DNA of 64,000 nt from Mucilaginibacter robiniae (GTDB taxonomy: Bacteria; Bacteroidota; Bacteroidia; Sphingobacteriales; Sphingobacteriaceae), in NCBI RefSeq assembly GCF_012849215.1, contig NZ_CP051682.1, positions 4,216,001 through 4,280,000 on the forward strand. The letters run 5' to 3'. A program made the translations under genes and the position numbers. This document shows positions 1-7,957 of this stretch, one piece after another (position 1 is the first letter of the stretch; each line of letters starts with the position of its first letter). The notes under the pieces are model-generated. The model did not search any database, was not told where the DNA came from, and worked only from the letters and a program-made list of their open reading frames with translations.

Positions 1-1614
1 TGGAAAGTTCAAAAAGAGCATGTTAAGGAGTATGAATTTTACGAGTTTTTAAGAGACTACCACGAACGTAATAAACGTCATAACCCTAAAGCAAATGTTG
101 GCGGAGAAGAAGAGATTATTGCTGTCCTTGATGGTCAGCAGCGGCTTACTTCACTTTATATTGGTTTAAAAGGAAGCTATGCGTTTAAATTACCGAGAAA
201 AAGATACGATAATAGTCAGGCATACCCGGAAAGAAAGCTTTACTTAAATTTGTTGTCACCCTCTGACAATCCCGAACTGGAGTTTTCTTTTTTGTTTTTA
301 ACACCGAAAGAGGCGGGTGCAAACGATGAAAACCATTTTTGGTTTCCAGTTGGTAAGATTCTTGATTTAAAAGAATTACATCAGGTCAATCAGTATCTGC
401 TTGAGAATGACATTTTCACTAACCACTGCAAAGAGAAAGCGATTTTTGCTAATCAAGCGTTATCAAAGCTAAATCAAATCATCCACTTAAAGCCAACAAT
501 CAGCTACTATTTAGAAAGTAGCCCCGTACTTGATAAGGTACTTAATATATTTATCCGTATCAACAGTGGCGGCACGATTTTAAGTTATTCCGACCTGCTT
601 CTCTCCATTGCTACCGCCCAATGGCAGCACAAAGATGCGCGGGAGGAGATCACAAAATTTGTAGATGAGATCAATGAGATCGACGGAGGTTTTAATTTCA
701 ACAAGGACTTTGTACTAAAAACATGCTTGGTGCTAAATGACTTCCCCAATATTGCATTCAAGGTCGATAACTTCAACAAATCCAATATGTTGAAGATTGA
801 AAAGGATTGGGACGTAATAACTAAATCAATTCGCTTAGCTGTAAATCTCATTTCCAGTTTCGGTTTTAATCGCGATACATTAACATCGAACAATGCAATA
901 GTGCCGATAGCTTATTACCTTAAATCAATAGGCCTTCCCGAAAACTACGAGGTATCGACCCATTATATACAAGATAGGGCTGACCTGAAAAAGTGGCTAA
1001 TCTTCTCGCTTTTAAAGCGCGTATTTGGTGGTCAATCTGATAATGTACTTCGTATCGTTCGTAAGGCTATACAGGAAAAACCAGGAAGCTTCCCGCTTAA
1101 TCATATAATCGATCAGTTTAAAGGCACTAATAAAACCTTATTATTTACCGATGAAGATATAGAAAACCTAACATGGTCCAAATACGGGCAGAGCGGCACA
1201 TTTGCTGTACTTTCACTATTGTATCCATCATTAGATTTTAGGAATAAGTTTCACATTGACCATATTTATCCGAAAAGCAAGATGACCGAACGGCATTTAA
1301 AGAAAAAAGGAATTGCCAAAGATGATATTGAAACTTACGTATCTTATACTGACTTTTTAGGTAATCTTCAATTACTGGATGCTATTCCAAATATTGAAAA
1401 ACAGAATAAAGAATTTGACACATGGCTAACGTCACTTTACAACGAGGATGAAATAAAGGACTTTAGAAAGAAGCACTATTTGCCAAACGTTGACCTTTCG
1501 CTAGGCAACTTTATAGAGGTTTTTAATAAAAGGGAAAAGCTCATAATCTCCTATTTGAAAAAATTGTTACAAATGGAAAGCAGTACTGATATGATTCAAG
1601 ATAAAATAATTTAA
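1..1614 (+). CDS. GmrSD-like DUF262/DUF1524 restriction protein, 5' partial
   Basis: The reading frame is open from base 1, so the gene begins upstream; 537 codons plus the stop are visible. The DUF262 signature DGQQR lies at nt 130-144, followed by LTSLY. Near the C-terminus HIDHIYPKS (from nt 1252) and the later GNLQLLDAIPNIEKQNK form the His-Asn-His-like DUF1524 nuclease domain. Families with both domains include the type IV restriction system GmrSD, which cleaves modified (glucosylated) DNA using NTP. The order DUF262 then DUF1524 in one chain matches fused GmrSD. The next gene starts 3 bp after the stop, so the two are probably one operon. Which modification is recognised cannot be seen here. 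The family call is strong; the defence role is inferred. Confidence 0.85.
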   Translation, partial: WKVQKEHVKEYEFYEFLRDYHERNKRHNPKANVGGEEEIIAVLDGQQRLTSLYIGLKGSYAFKLPRKRYDNSQAYPERKLYLNLLSPSDNPELEFSFLFLTPKEAGANDENHFWFPVGKILDLKELHQVNQYLLENDIFTNHCKEKAIFANQALSKLNQIIHLKPTISYYLESSPVLDKVLNIFIRINSGGTILSYSDLLLSIATAQWQHKDAREEITKFVDEINEIDGGFNFNKDFVLKTCLVLNDFPNIAFKVDNFNKSNMLKIEKDWDVITKSIRLAVNLISSFGFNRDTLTSNNAIVPIAYYLKSIGLPENYEVSTHYIQDRADLKKWLIFSLLKRVFGGQSDNVLRIVRKAIQEKPGSFPLNHIIDQFKGTNKTLLFTDEDIENLTWSKYGQSGTFAVLSLLYPSLDFRNKFHIDHIYPKSKMTERHLKKKGIAKDDIETYVSYTDFLGNLQLLDAIPNIEKQNKEFDTWLTSLYNEDEIKDFRKKHYLPNVDLSLGNFIEVFNKREKLIISYLKKLLQMESSTDMIQDKII

Positions 1615-1617
1615 TTT

Positions 1618-2277
1618 ATGGCACAGATCAACAATTACAAAGAATCTACAATAACATCAATTAAGGAAACCCTTATAGCCTTGGACTTTTGTTTTGGGTA
1701 TGACAAATCCAACAATGAGAAATGGGAGACTACGGATGCAGGCATCCTAGGTATGCCTGCATTAATTCTCTTATCATCTATTATTGACACAATGGGTGCT
1801 TATTTTAGAGGCACCAATATGGAATTTGAAGTTGACGGTGAAAAGAGAATAATTGAAAAAGCAGCCCACCACTTTTATATTTTGAACCATACTGTATTAT
1901 TCAAACTGGGGTTGTCGGACATGGTTATTACAGACTTTTACTCGAAATACAGGTCGGTAGCAACGCATAATGGTACCTTACCGCCTTTCAATTATATGGA
2001 TATTGGCAATGTGGATGACGATATTTTTGTGCTCAACAGCACTTGTAGCATTGAAAAATTGGTGCTAAAACCTCTATACATTGCCGTAAAGAATGCTGTA
2101 GTAACATTCAATTATTATTTGCAATCTGGGAATTGGAGCAGCGATCACAAATTGGCAAAGGAGTTAGAATCAAAATCAGGCACAAATTCAGCTCATCAAC
2201 GGTCACCTACCATAACAGGTTCCACGGAAAGTATTGTAATCAATCCCATAAACCCCGATAACGGACACAATTTATAA
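1618..2277 (+). CDS. Hypothetical protein, partner of the DUF262 gene
   Basis: A 219-residue protein I do not recognise. The ATG lies 3 bp after the stop of the DUF262/DUF1524 gene, which indicates co-transcription. The N-terminal two thirds looks folded and partly hydrophobic (ILGMPALILLSSIIDTMGAYFRG near residues 43-65), with alpha-helical character and no clear signal peptide. The last 30 residues are low-complexity, rich in Ser, Thr, Asn and Pro, as in a disordered tail. There is no nuclease motif. Close coupling to a type IV restriction gene suggests an accessory or regulatory role, but that rests on position only. Confidence 0.6.
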   Translation: MAQINNYKESTITSIKETLIALDFCFGYDKSNNEKWETTDAGILGMPALILLSSIIDTMGAYFRGTNMEFEVDGEKRIIEKAAHHFYILNHTVLFKLGLSDMVITDFYSKYRSVATHNGTLPPFNYMDIGNVDDDIFVLNSTCSIEKLVLKPLYIAVKNAVVTFNYYLQSGNWSSDHKLAKELESKSGTNSAHQRSPTITGSTESIVINPINPDNGHNL

Positions 2278-2499
2278 GATGCCCACAATCACCATATCCG
2301 CAAAGATAGCTCACGCCGAAATAACCGGTCAAGGCTATACGCAGCGGTGCCATGTTGTCCACTTTTCAGCGGTTGGCCCCGGCCTTGACAGTTTATCAGG
2401 CTAAGCGCTTTCGGTTGCTTACATGGTAATTATGCGGCTGTTGTGCTTTAGACGAAAAGGACGGCGATTAATATGCTTTAAAAAAGCAAAAACATTCAT

Positions 2500-2507
2500 T
2501 ATATTTG
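2500..2507 (+). promoter_or_regulatory. -7 promoter box for candidate sRNA (copy 1)
   Basis: TATATTTG fits the Bacteroidetes -7 consensus TAnnTTTG. A TTT lies about 20 bp upstream (2477-2479) where the -33 element would be. It precedes the candidate sRNA ending in the intrinsic terminator at 2697-2733. No ORF of convincing length lies between them. Confidence 0.45.
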
Positions 2508-2510
2508 TGT

Positions 2511-2733
2511 ATTAAGTTCATTGACTATTTGTTATAAGCAATTTATAATGCAACTGGAATCAAAGTGGGGTATTTAAAATGAGACCTATTCGGTAACCAT
2601 TTTATAGGTTTGCTTGATAACTAAAACATAATCAACAAGTTAAGGGGTAAGACAATCGTCCTGCCATCCCGACAACAGCGATACCAAATCGAGTTAAAAA
2701 CCCTCTAGATTGTATGATTTAGAGGGTTTTTTC
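2511..2733 (+). ncRNA. Candidate small RNA, copy 1
   Basis: Non-coding stretch of about 220 nt bounded by a -7 box and an intrinsic terminator. Near its 3' end it contains CTGCCATCCCGAC, then three variable bases, then AGCGATACCA, directly before the terminator. The same words, in the same position relative to a different terminator, occur again at 27029-27053. GGTA (2647) and TACC (2684) could close a small domain around the conserved block in both copies. Conservation of the 3' block with divergence elsewhere suggests a structured RNA family. I do not recognise it as tmRNA, SRP RNA, RNase P or a known riboswitch. The rest of the 2278-2959 gap shows no gene. Confidence 0.45.
2697..2733 (+). 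terminator. Intrinsic terminator of sRNA copy 1
   Basis: CCCTCTA at 2702-2708 pairs with TAGAGGG at 2721-2727, followed by six T. An A-run precedes the stem, so it may also stop transcription from the other side. Confidence 0.8.
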
Positions 2734-2959
2734 ATTTAATAAAAATTTTTCCTATCAAATTGAGGCATTCAATATCAAAGTAAAAATGCCCTATTCCACA
2801 CCCTGTTTTTTATTTGTATTATTGATCGATGCGTTTTTCAAATAACTGATTATCAGTTACTTGAATTTAATTTATGCGTATTTGAACTGTTTTGAGGGTT
2901 GAGGCAGAATCCACAAAGCGGATAAGTATATCAAAATAGATTAAAAGGAGTAGGAATCG

Positions 2960-4198
2960 ATGAAAACGACAAATTCATTCAGCATTAACTTTTTTCTAAA
3001 AAAAGATAAGGCAAGCAAGGGAAACGCGCCGATTTACGTGCGTATCACTGTCAACAGCAAGTTTGTGGACATTTCTTTAAAGCGGCGTGTCAGTATCAAT
3101 GCATGGGATCAGTTAGGGCAAAAACTGAATGGCACTGACGTGGAATCCAAGGACACGCGGGAAAAGATCCGGCAAATGCGCAATGAGATCAATGCCGCTT
3201 ATGACGTCCTGCGGTATGACAAACAAATTTTAAGTGCCGATGCTATCAAAGCTAAAATCGAAGGTATTGAGGAAGAGCAAACCACGCTATTGTGGCTAAT
3301 GACCTACCATAATACCGAGATCAAAAAGCTGCTTGAACCCGGTACCATGAAAAACTACTACAGTACCGAACGCTACGTCAAAGAATTCCTGATCAAGAAA
3401 AAGAAGCGCAAAGACATTTACCTGTCCCAACTGGACTATAGGTTCGTGATTGACTTCGAAATCTATTTGCGCCAGCGGGAGCCGGACAAGGGGCAACGCC
3501 CGTGCAGCAACAATACAGTGATGAAACACATTGAGCGTTTGCGCAAGATGATGAACATTGCCTTGAAGAACGACTGGATCGTTAAAGACCCTTTTATACG
3601 CTTCGAACGGCACATGGTCAATAAGGACAGGCAATGCCTGGAACAGGAGGAACTGGAAGCAGTCAAGAATTTGGAACTGGATAGTGATGGCCTGCAAATC
3701 ATCCGTGATAATTTTGTTTTCAGCTGTTACACCGGACTGGCCTTTGCTGACATATGCCAGCTTAGCGACGACCATCTGGTGACAGACATCGAAGGCGAAA
3801 AGTGGATTGAGATGGTCAGGCAAAAGACCGCTAATTTTTCGGGTAAAAAGTTTTATGTGCTCTTGTTACCGGAAGCCATCGCTTTAATCCGGAAATACAA
3901 AGGCCACCCTATGGCCGTGAGTTCTGGAACGGTGTTCCCGGTTTACTCCAATCAAACCACTAACCGCTACCTTAAGAAAATCAGCAGGGAAGCAAAGCTC
4001 AACTTTGACCTGACGTACCATATTGCACGCCATACGTTTGCCACAACGGTGACCTTAGAAAATGGCGTGCCGATGGAAAGCGTATCTAAAATGCTTGGGC
4101 ATTCCAGCATTCGCACCACTCAAATCTATTCCAAGGTGAAAAAGAAAAAAGTTAGCTCTGACATGAAGCTGTTGCGGGAGCGGCTCAAGCAAGCTTGA
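2960..4198 (+). CDS. Tyrosine recombinase / integrase of a mobile element
   Basis: A 412-residue site-specific recombinase of the Bacteroidetes transposon type. It has an N-terminal arm-binding domain (residues 1-90, with NAPIYVRITVNSKF), a SAM-like core-binding domain (about 105-210) and a C-terminal catalytic domain. Catalytic features visible are H354 and R357 (HIARHTF), H381 (MLGHSSIRTTQIY) and the nucleophile Y390. The usual first Arg in TGLR is Ala261 here (TGLAFADI). The CTnDOT integrase also lacks this Arg, so the enzyme can still be active. An AAAAGGAG ribosome site sits shortly before the ATG. The gene lies just inside the presumed left end of the island, next to two mobilization modules, so it probably integrates and excises this element. 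Confidence 0.93.
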   Translation: MKTTNSFSINFFLKKDKASKGNAPIYVRITVNSKFVDISLKRRVSINAWDQLGQKLNGTDVESKDTREKIRQMRNEINAAYDVLRYDKQILSADAIKAKIEGIEEEQTTLLWLMTYHNTEIKKLLEPGTMKNYYSTERYVKEFLIKKKKRKDIYLSQLDYRFVIDFEIYLRQREPDKGQRPCSNNTVMKHIERLRKMMNIALKNDWIVKDPFIRFERHMVNKDRQCLEQEELEAVKNLELDSDGLQIIRDNFVFSCYTGLAFADICQLSDDHLVTDIEGEKWIEMVRQKTANFSGKKFYVLLLPEAIALIRKYKGHPMAVSSGTVFPVYSNQTTNRYLKKISREAKLNFDLTYHIARHTFATTVTLENGVPMESVSKMLGHSSIRTTQIYSKVKKKKVSSDMKLLRERLKQA

Positions 4199-4235
4199 AC
4201 CAGCCAGCCGCAAACCGCAGGTCAAGCAAGCTTGA
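4185..4235 (+). repeat. Two copies of a 14-bp near-palindrome at the integrase 3' end
   Basis: TCAAGCAAGCTTGA occurs at 4185-4198 and 4222-4235. The first copy contains the integrase stop codon. Each copy is an inverted repeat (TCAAGC with GCTTGA). Paired sites beside an integrase could bind the recombinase or an excision factor; this is inference. Confidence 0.6.
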
Positions 4236-4240
4236 CCGGT

Positions 4241-4595
4241 GCTGCCAAAGGCAGCATGAACAGAACACGAGGGGCTTTGCCCCAACGTGTGAGCCAGATA
4301 CTATTATGAAAAGCAAATTTTTCAGCGTTTTTTTTCATGGGTTCCTTGGAGCCGTCCGCCGGTTCGGCGGCGGCAACAGTTCTAAAGCGCGTCCTTTTCT
4401 TGCAAAAGAAAAGGAGCAAGCGGAAGTTGGGCAGAGCCCTACTTTGCTTGCCCTACGCTTCGCTATGGGGGTTTTGCGTATCCTCCGGGGATACTTGAGC
4501 ACGTTTTAGCCGGTGAAAGAAAAGAAAAAAGGATACTTCGCGGTATCCTGTATATCGGTATAAAGGCATAACTGTGTAAACAGCTATGCCGTCAT
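4241..4595. other. Hairpin-dense non-coding region upstream of the BfmA gene
   Basis: No convincing gene lies in 4199-4611. Several inverted repeats are packed here: GCTGCC/GGCAGC (4241-4255); ACACG with CGTGT enclosing GGGGC/GCCCC (4265-4290); GCCGTCCGCCG with CGGCGGCGGC (4351-4374); CCTTTTCTT/AAGAAAAGG (4393-4414); GTATCC/GGATAC (4478-4494); GGATAC/GTATCC (4531-4548); and GGCATA/TATGCC just before the BfmA gene. Position directly upstream of a mobilization operon suggests a transfer origin or relaxosome binding region. A stray 104-codon frame across it is judged spurious. Confidence 0.5.
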
Positions 4596-4611
4596 TAAGA
4601 AAGGATTTACG

Positions 4612-5163
4612 ATGGAAGATATCAATGTCAGATCGGTCAGATACCCTATGGCGGTCGACCAGAAGTTAGAAAAGATCGCCCTGAAGCTTGGGCGAACAAA
4701 GCGTCAGGTATTCATTCAGATGGTGGACTACTTCTACAAAAGCAAAAAAGATCCGCTGGACCTGAATGATGAGCTGTTAAAGAATGCGCTGATGAAGAAT
4801 CATAAGGATTACATCGGCTTCATCAGAAAGCAGGAAGACATGCTGCTCATCCCGATCAAAACTGAAACGGACCAGATGATCGCCTCACAGGGACAGCTCA
4901 TCGAGCGCTTCAATACCCAGGTGCTTAAAGCGAATACGGACCTGCTGAACAATCAAAACGCCCAGGTGCGCAAGTTCACCGAGATGGATACGCTCATGGA
5001 AACGATCAGGAAGAACCAAAAGAGCAGGGAACAGCTGAAAGCGCAGTTCCTGTTCATCCTGGACAGTTATATCAAGTCCAGGGATGCGTTTGGCATGATG
5101 ACATCGGGCAGGGAAAAAGAAGAACTGATCTCAGTTACCAAAGTGCAGATCAGTTTACTGTGA
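4612..5163 (+). CDS. BfmA/BtgA family mobilization protein
   Basis: A 183-residue protein. Its N-terminal part (residues 1-45, VRYPMAVDQKLEKIALKLG and RQVFIQMVDYF) resembles a small DNA-binding fold of ribbon-helix-helix type. A long helical, coiled-coil-prone region follows (about 60-165, rich in Gln, Lys, Glu and Asn). This layout matches the BfmA/BtgA family from Bacteroides mobilizable plasmids and transposons, accessory DNA-binding components of the relaxosome. A DUF5712 gene follows 28 bp downstream, the usual partner order. The upstream hairpin-rich region is a candidate binding site. Family call from remembered sequence character, not a search. Confidence 0.75.
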   Translation: MEDINVRSVRYPMAVDQKLEKIALKLGRTKRQVFIQMVDYFYKSKKDPLDLNDELLKNALMKNHKDYIGFIRKQEDMLLIPIKTETDQMIASQGQLIERFNTQVLKANTDLLNNQNAQVRKFTEMDTLMETIRKNQKSREQLKAQFLFILDSYIKSRDAFGMMTSGREKEELISVTKVQISLL

Positions 5164-5191
5164 GGGATAGACTTAACTAATAGCAACTCTT

Positions 5192-6166
5192 ATGTTTATC
5201 AATATCACTGACAACAAAGAAGCAGCGAACAAAGGTAGCAGTAACGGGCTGGTCCATTACCTCGAAAAAGAAAACCGGCTGGATAATAAACAGCAGCCCG
5301 ATTACTGGTTCAACGGTCAGCAGATCAGGATTGAGCCTTACGAGGTCATGCGAAAGATCGATGGTAATATTGCAAAGCTTGGTAGAGACGATGCTAAGTT
5401 CTTCCTGGTCAATATCAGCCCGAGCCATAAAGAGATCGCGTTTTTAAAAGAGCAATATGGCGAGGACGGTGCTAAAGAACAAATGAAAGGGTTTGCCGTC
5501 CGCGTGATGGATGCCTATGCGCAGAACTTTAACCGGGGTGGTGTGACCAGCCATGAAGACCTGGTATGGTTCGCCAAGCTGGAAAACTACCGTTATTACG
5601 GCCACAAAGACCCGGAGGTGAAACAAGGGCTTAAAATGCGCGGTGACCGTAAGGAAGGTGAGCAAATGCATGTACAGGTCATTGTTAGCAGGAAAGATGC
5701 GACCAACAGTATTAAACTCAGCCCGATGAATAACTCACGGGGCAGGAATGCAGAGCACTCTAAAAAGATGGGGCAGTTTGACCGGGTGGCTTTCAAGCAA
5801 AGCGGGGAAACGCTTTTCGATAGTTTGTTTTCGTTTGACCGGCAGCTAAAAGACACATTGGCTTACGCCAATGTCCAAAAGAACGGCAAGCTATCCCAGC
5901 GGGAACAGCTCGGTTTGCTATCCGAAGGTGCTTCGCAGAATTACCAGAGCAGATCGGTAGCTAATGAACTTGCCCAGGGTGTTGCTGGAGGTTTGTTTCA
6001 GACTACAGGAGATATGCTGGCTGCCATAGGCAAGACAGCGGCTGGTTTCCTGGAAGTAATGCTGGAACCGGTATACATGCCAGGAGCAAATATCGTCCCG
6101 GATCATGATGACGGGCAAAAGAAAAAAAGAAAGAAAAAGTCGCAGGGCCAGCAGTACAGGCCCTAA
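5192..6166 (+). CDS. DUF5712 mobilization protein (BtgB/relaxase-like)
   Basis: A 324-residue protein starting MFINITDN, with GLVHYLEKEN near residue 24 and EQMHVQVIVSRKD near 155, a relaxase-like arrangement with a His-containing strand. Several Tyr residues lie in LENYRYYGHKD. It matches DUF5712, which follows BfmA/BtgA in mobilizable elements of Bacteroidetes and is taken to be the nicking or transfer protein. The C-terminus ends in a very basic KKKRKKKSQG tail, consistent with DNA binding. It lies 28 bp after the BfmA gene and is followed by an intrinsic terminator at 6257-6285, closing a two-gene operon. The relaxase role is family knowledge and has not been tested here. Confidence 0.72.
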   Translation: MFINITDNKEAANKGSSNGLVHYLEKENRLDNKQQPDYWFNGQQIRIEPYEVMRKIDGNIAKLGRDDAKFFLVNISPSHKEIAFLKEQYGEDGAKEQMKGFAVRVMDAYAQNFNRGGVTSHEDLVWFAKLENYRYYGHKDPEVKQGLKMRGDRKEGEQMHVQVIVSRKDATNSIKLSPMNNSRGRNAEHSKKMGQFDRVAFKQSGETLFDSLFSFDRQLKDTLAYANVQKNGKLSQREQLGLLSEGASQNYQSRSVANELAQGVAGGLFQTTGDMLAAIGKTAAGFLEVMLEPVYMPGANIVPDHDDGQKKKRKKKSQGQQYRP

Positions 6167-6256
6167 GATCGGTGCGTGTTATCACGGGAACAGAATAATA
6201 CTTATCTTTACCATATCAGAGGTTATGCCCTACCATTAGGGCAAAGACCATCTACT

Positions 6257-6285
6257 ATAGCCCGCGAAGCGGGCTATTCTTTTTA
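6257..6285 (+). terminator. Intrinsic terminator after the BfmA/DUF5712 operon
   Basis: ATAGCCCGC at 6257-6265, loop GAA, GCGGGCTAT at 6269-6277, then a T-rich tail. A second small hairpin (GCCCTA with TAGGGC) lies just upstream near 6226-6241. Confidence 0.8.
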
Positions 6286-6313
6286 TAACGATGCCTTGCC
6301 TTACCTTTTAACG

Positions 6314-7324
6314 CTACCGATGGTCCGGGATATAATCCTGACCGTTTTTATAAAGCGTATAGATCAGCACCAGCAGCTTTCGTTCCAGGGCAACGATACC
6401 GGTTTTTCCGGGTTTGCCATTATCCTTCAGCCGGTTAAAATAGGTCTTTAAGGTTTTATTGTGAATGATAGAACTTACTGCGGCCATGTATAACCCTGCC
6501 CTGATATAGGCATTGCCCCGTTTGGATATATGAGGCCGCCAGGTAAGCGTACCTGATTCTTTCATCACCACATCCAGACCGACATAACTGACCAGCTGCC
6601 GGCGGTTCCCTATGTTAGCAAACCCATCGGTTTCATCGATGACCGTGATAGCTGTCACAAAGTTGACTGCGGGTATCGTAATGGCATGGCTGATCCGCTT
6701 CCACAGTTTCGGGTCGCTTTCAGCCATTTCACGCATCTGCAGTTCGATCTCCCCAAGTTGCTTGGTTGCTAGAGCGATGCGTTCTTTTAGGCGCTCCACG
6801 CTATCCCCGAAGGCCTCGAACGAATGGTTCAGGGCATGCAATTGGTTAGTTAGGGCGTTTCTGTCCCTGATCAGGCCGATGCGTTCCCTGCTCATTCTTT
6901 TCAGCAGGCGCAGCTGTTCATCGGGCCGGTTCCAAAGCGTCAGCTCCCGTTCCAGGCCCATACGGGCCAGCATTCCGGCATCGATCTTGTCGGTCTTGTT
7001 CTTCTCATCCAGGCTTTTGGCATACTGCTTTCCTTTGGTCGGCTGGATGATGCTTAGCCGGTAACCTACACCGGCAAGGAAATAGGCAGCCTCTTCGTGA
7101 TAGGTACCGGTCGCTTCCATATTGACATAAAGCGGCAGGCCGTTATCCTGTTTTCTGCCAAGCCATTCGCGCAGTTTGACGAACCCGCCCGGATTGTTAT
7201 CAAAACCGGAGGTTGCCAATACTTTGATCTTCAGTTCCCCGGTATAAAAGGACAGGCAGCAATCGATCTTCTTCATCGATACGTCGATTCCCAGGCATTG
7301 TTTCAAGGTTGTTTTCTTACTCAT
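6314..7324 (-). CDS. IS110-family transposase (DEDD recombinase)
   Basis: A 336-residue protein from the ATG at 7322-7324; an in-frame ATG 13 codons earlier would add residues unlike the family start. The N-terminal RuvC-like DEDD domain shows GIDVSMKKIDCC (first Asp), NMEATG (Glu) and DKIDAGMLARM (Asp-Asp). The C-terminal transposase_20 domain shows ITIPAVNFVTAITVI and LVSYVGLDV, with the conserved Ser region near AAVSSI. IS110 elements move without ordinary terminal repeats or target duplication, and recent work shows that a non-coding RNA from the element's untranslated end guides them. The element sits between two mobilization operons and looks intact. Confidence 0.93.
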   Translation of the reverse strand: MSKKTTLKQCLGIDVSMKKIDCCLSFYTGELKIKVLATSGFDNNPGGFVKLREWLGRKQDNGLPLYVNMEATGTYHEEAAYFLAGVGYRLSIIQPTKGKQYAKSLDEKNKTDKIDAGMLARMGLERELTLWNRPDEQLRLLKRMSRERIGLIRDRNALTNQLHALNHSFEAFGDSVERLKERIALATKQLGEIELQMREMAESDPKLWKRISHAITIPAVNFVTAITVIDETDGFANIGNRRQLVSYVGLDVVMKESGTLTWRPHISKRGNAYIRAGLYMAAVSSIIHNKTLKTYFNRLKDNGKPGKTGIVALERKLLVLIYTLYKNGQDYIPDHR

Positions 7325-7590
7325 ATTGATTTGTTCAGGAATTGACAGAGAGATATATCCCACAGTCTATACTCATATACTACACAGGCTCAGGGAAGTA
7401 TCCCCGGCTTAAAATACTATTGAGACTCATGGATAAGGAAACCAGGCAAAGGCAGGTTCTTGCTCAGGCGTACACCTTCATATTGGTGCCAGCAGGCTAT
7501 GTGGATGCTCTTTTGCCGTTCCTCTCTATATCAATATCCTTAGTTGGTAATTGCATTACAAATAAACGAAACAGGAGAACCGGGGAGGCA
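7325..7590 (-). other. Non-coding 5' region of the IS110 element (possible bridge-RNA region)
   Basis: About 265 bp upstream of the transposase start on the minus strand, without a credible gene. In the IS110 group the guide (bridge) RNA is encoded here, between the element end and the recombinase gene. Short complementary segments occur on the minus strand (for example AACC and GGTT flanking a Pro/Cys-rich-looking stretch), but I could not derive a full fold. The element boundary is not marked by inverted repeats. Confidence 0.3.
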
Positions 7591-7592
7591 AT

Positions 7593-7828
7593 ATCTGGCT
7601 AGACATGCATTGTTCATGCTGCAAAGCTATGTTAGGTACTCTCGGGCCGGAACTCCTGTTTACATGGCGGAAATCAAGGTCGTATCTCGCTATACATGCA
7701 TCCTTTGAGACGCTGCAGGTTAATGTTTGGTACTCTCGATTCCCATCTCGTATAATCCTTTGATCGGGATGGTAAGATCTTGCTACGCATGCATCCTTTG
7801 AGACGCTGCAGGTTTGTGTTAGTTACTC
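7593..7828 (+). repeat. Three spaced ~50-bp direct repeats upstream of the MobC/relaxase operon
   Basis: Units start at 7593, 7684 and 7777, a spacing of 91 and 93 bp. All begin ATCT, two bases, GCTA or CTA, then a CATGCAT core, and end in GTTACTC or GGTACTC. Units 2 and 3 share a 27-bp identical block from CATGCATCC to GCAGGTT. Unit 1 is more diverged. The intervals of about 40 bp are unrelated. They lie immediately before the hairpins at 7871-7924 and the mob operon, like iterons or relaxosome protein sites. Confidence 0.7.
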
Positions 7829-7870
7829 ATTGACCTATCTCCTGAATTACCCTGCTAAAGTATGAGCTAT

Positions 7871-7924
7871 GTTTCGGCCATGCCGAAACTTGCTGGCCCC
7901 CGCTCATGCTATCGCATTCGGGGG
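7871..7924 (+). other. Candidate oriT: two strong inverted repeats before the mobC gene
   Basis: First hairpin: GTTTCGGC (7871-7878), CAT loop, GCCGAAAC (7882-7889), perfect. Second: CCCCCG (7897-7902) with CGGGGG (7919-7924), enclosing ATGC and GCAT around a TATC loop. Both lie 34-87 bp upstream of the chosen MobC start. An upstream alternative start at 7862 would place them inside the coding region, but the residues it adds look non-family. Inverted repeats directly upstream of MobC/relaxase genes are typical of transfer origins; no nic consensus was confirmed. Confidence 0.5.
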
Positions 7925-7957
7925 GAGTTTTTGAAGTTTTTTAACGAATTAAAGCTT

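Noticed and set aside
4195..4509. 104-codon open frame after the integrase
   Set aside because: Runs through several perfect hairpins, odd composition (Arg/Cys/Gln-rich), no family features.
7593..7828. CRISPR array
   Set aside because: Only three units, units diverged, spacing about 91 bp, no leader or cas genes.
7862..7957. Upstream start for the MobC protein
   Set aside because: The extension codes across the two candidate oriT hairpins and is unlike MobC N-termini; 7958 is preferred.
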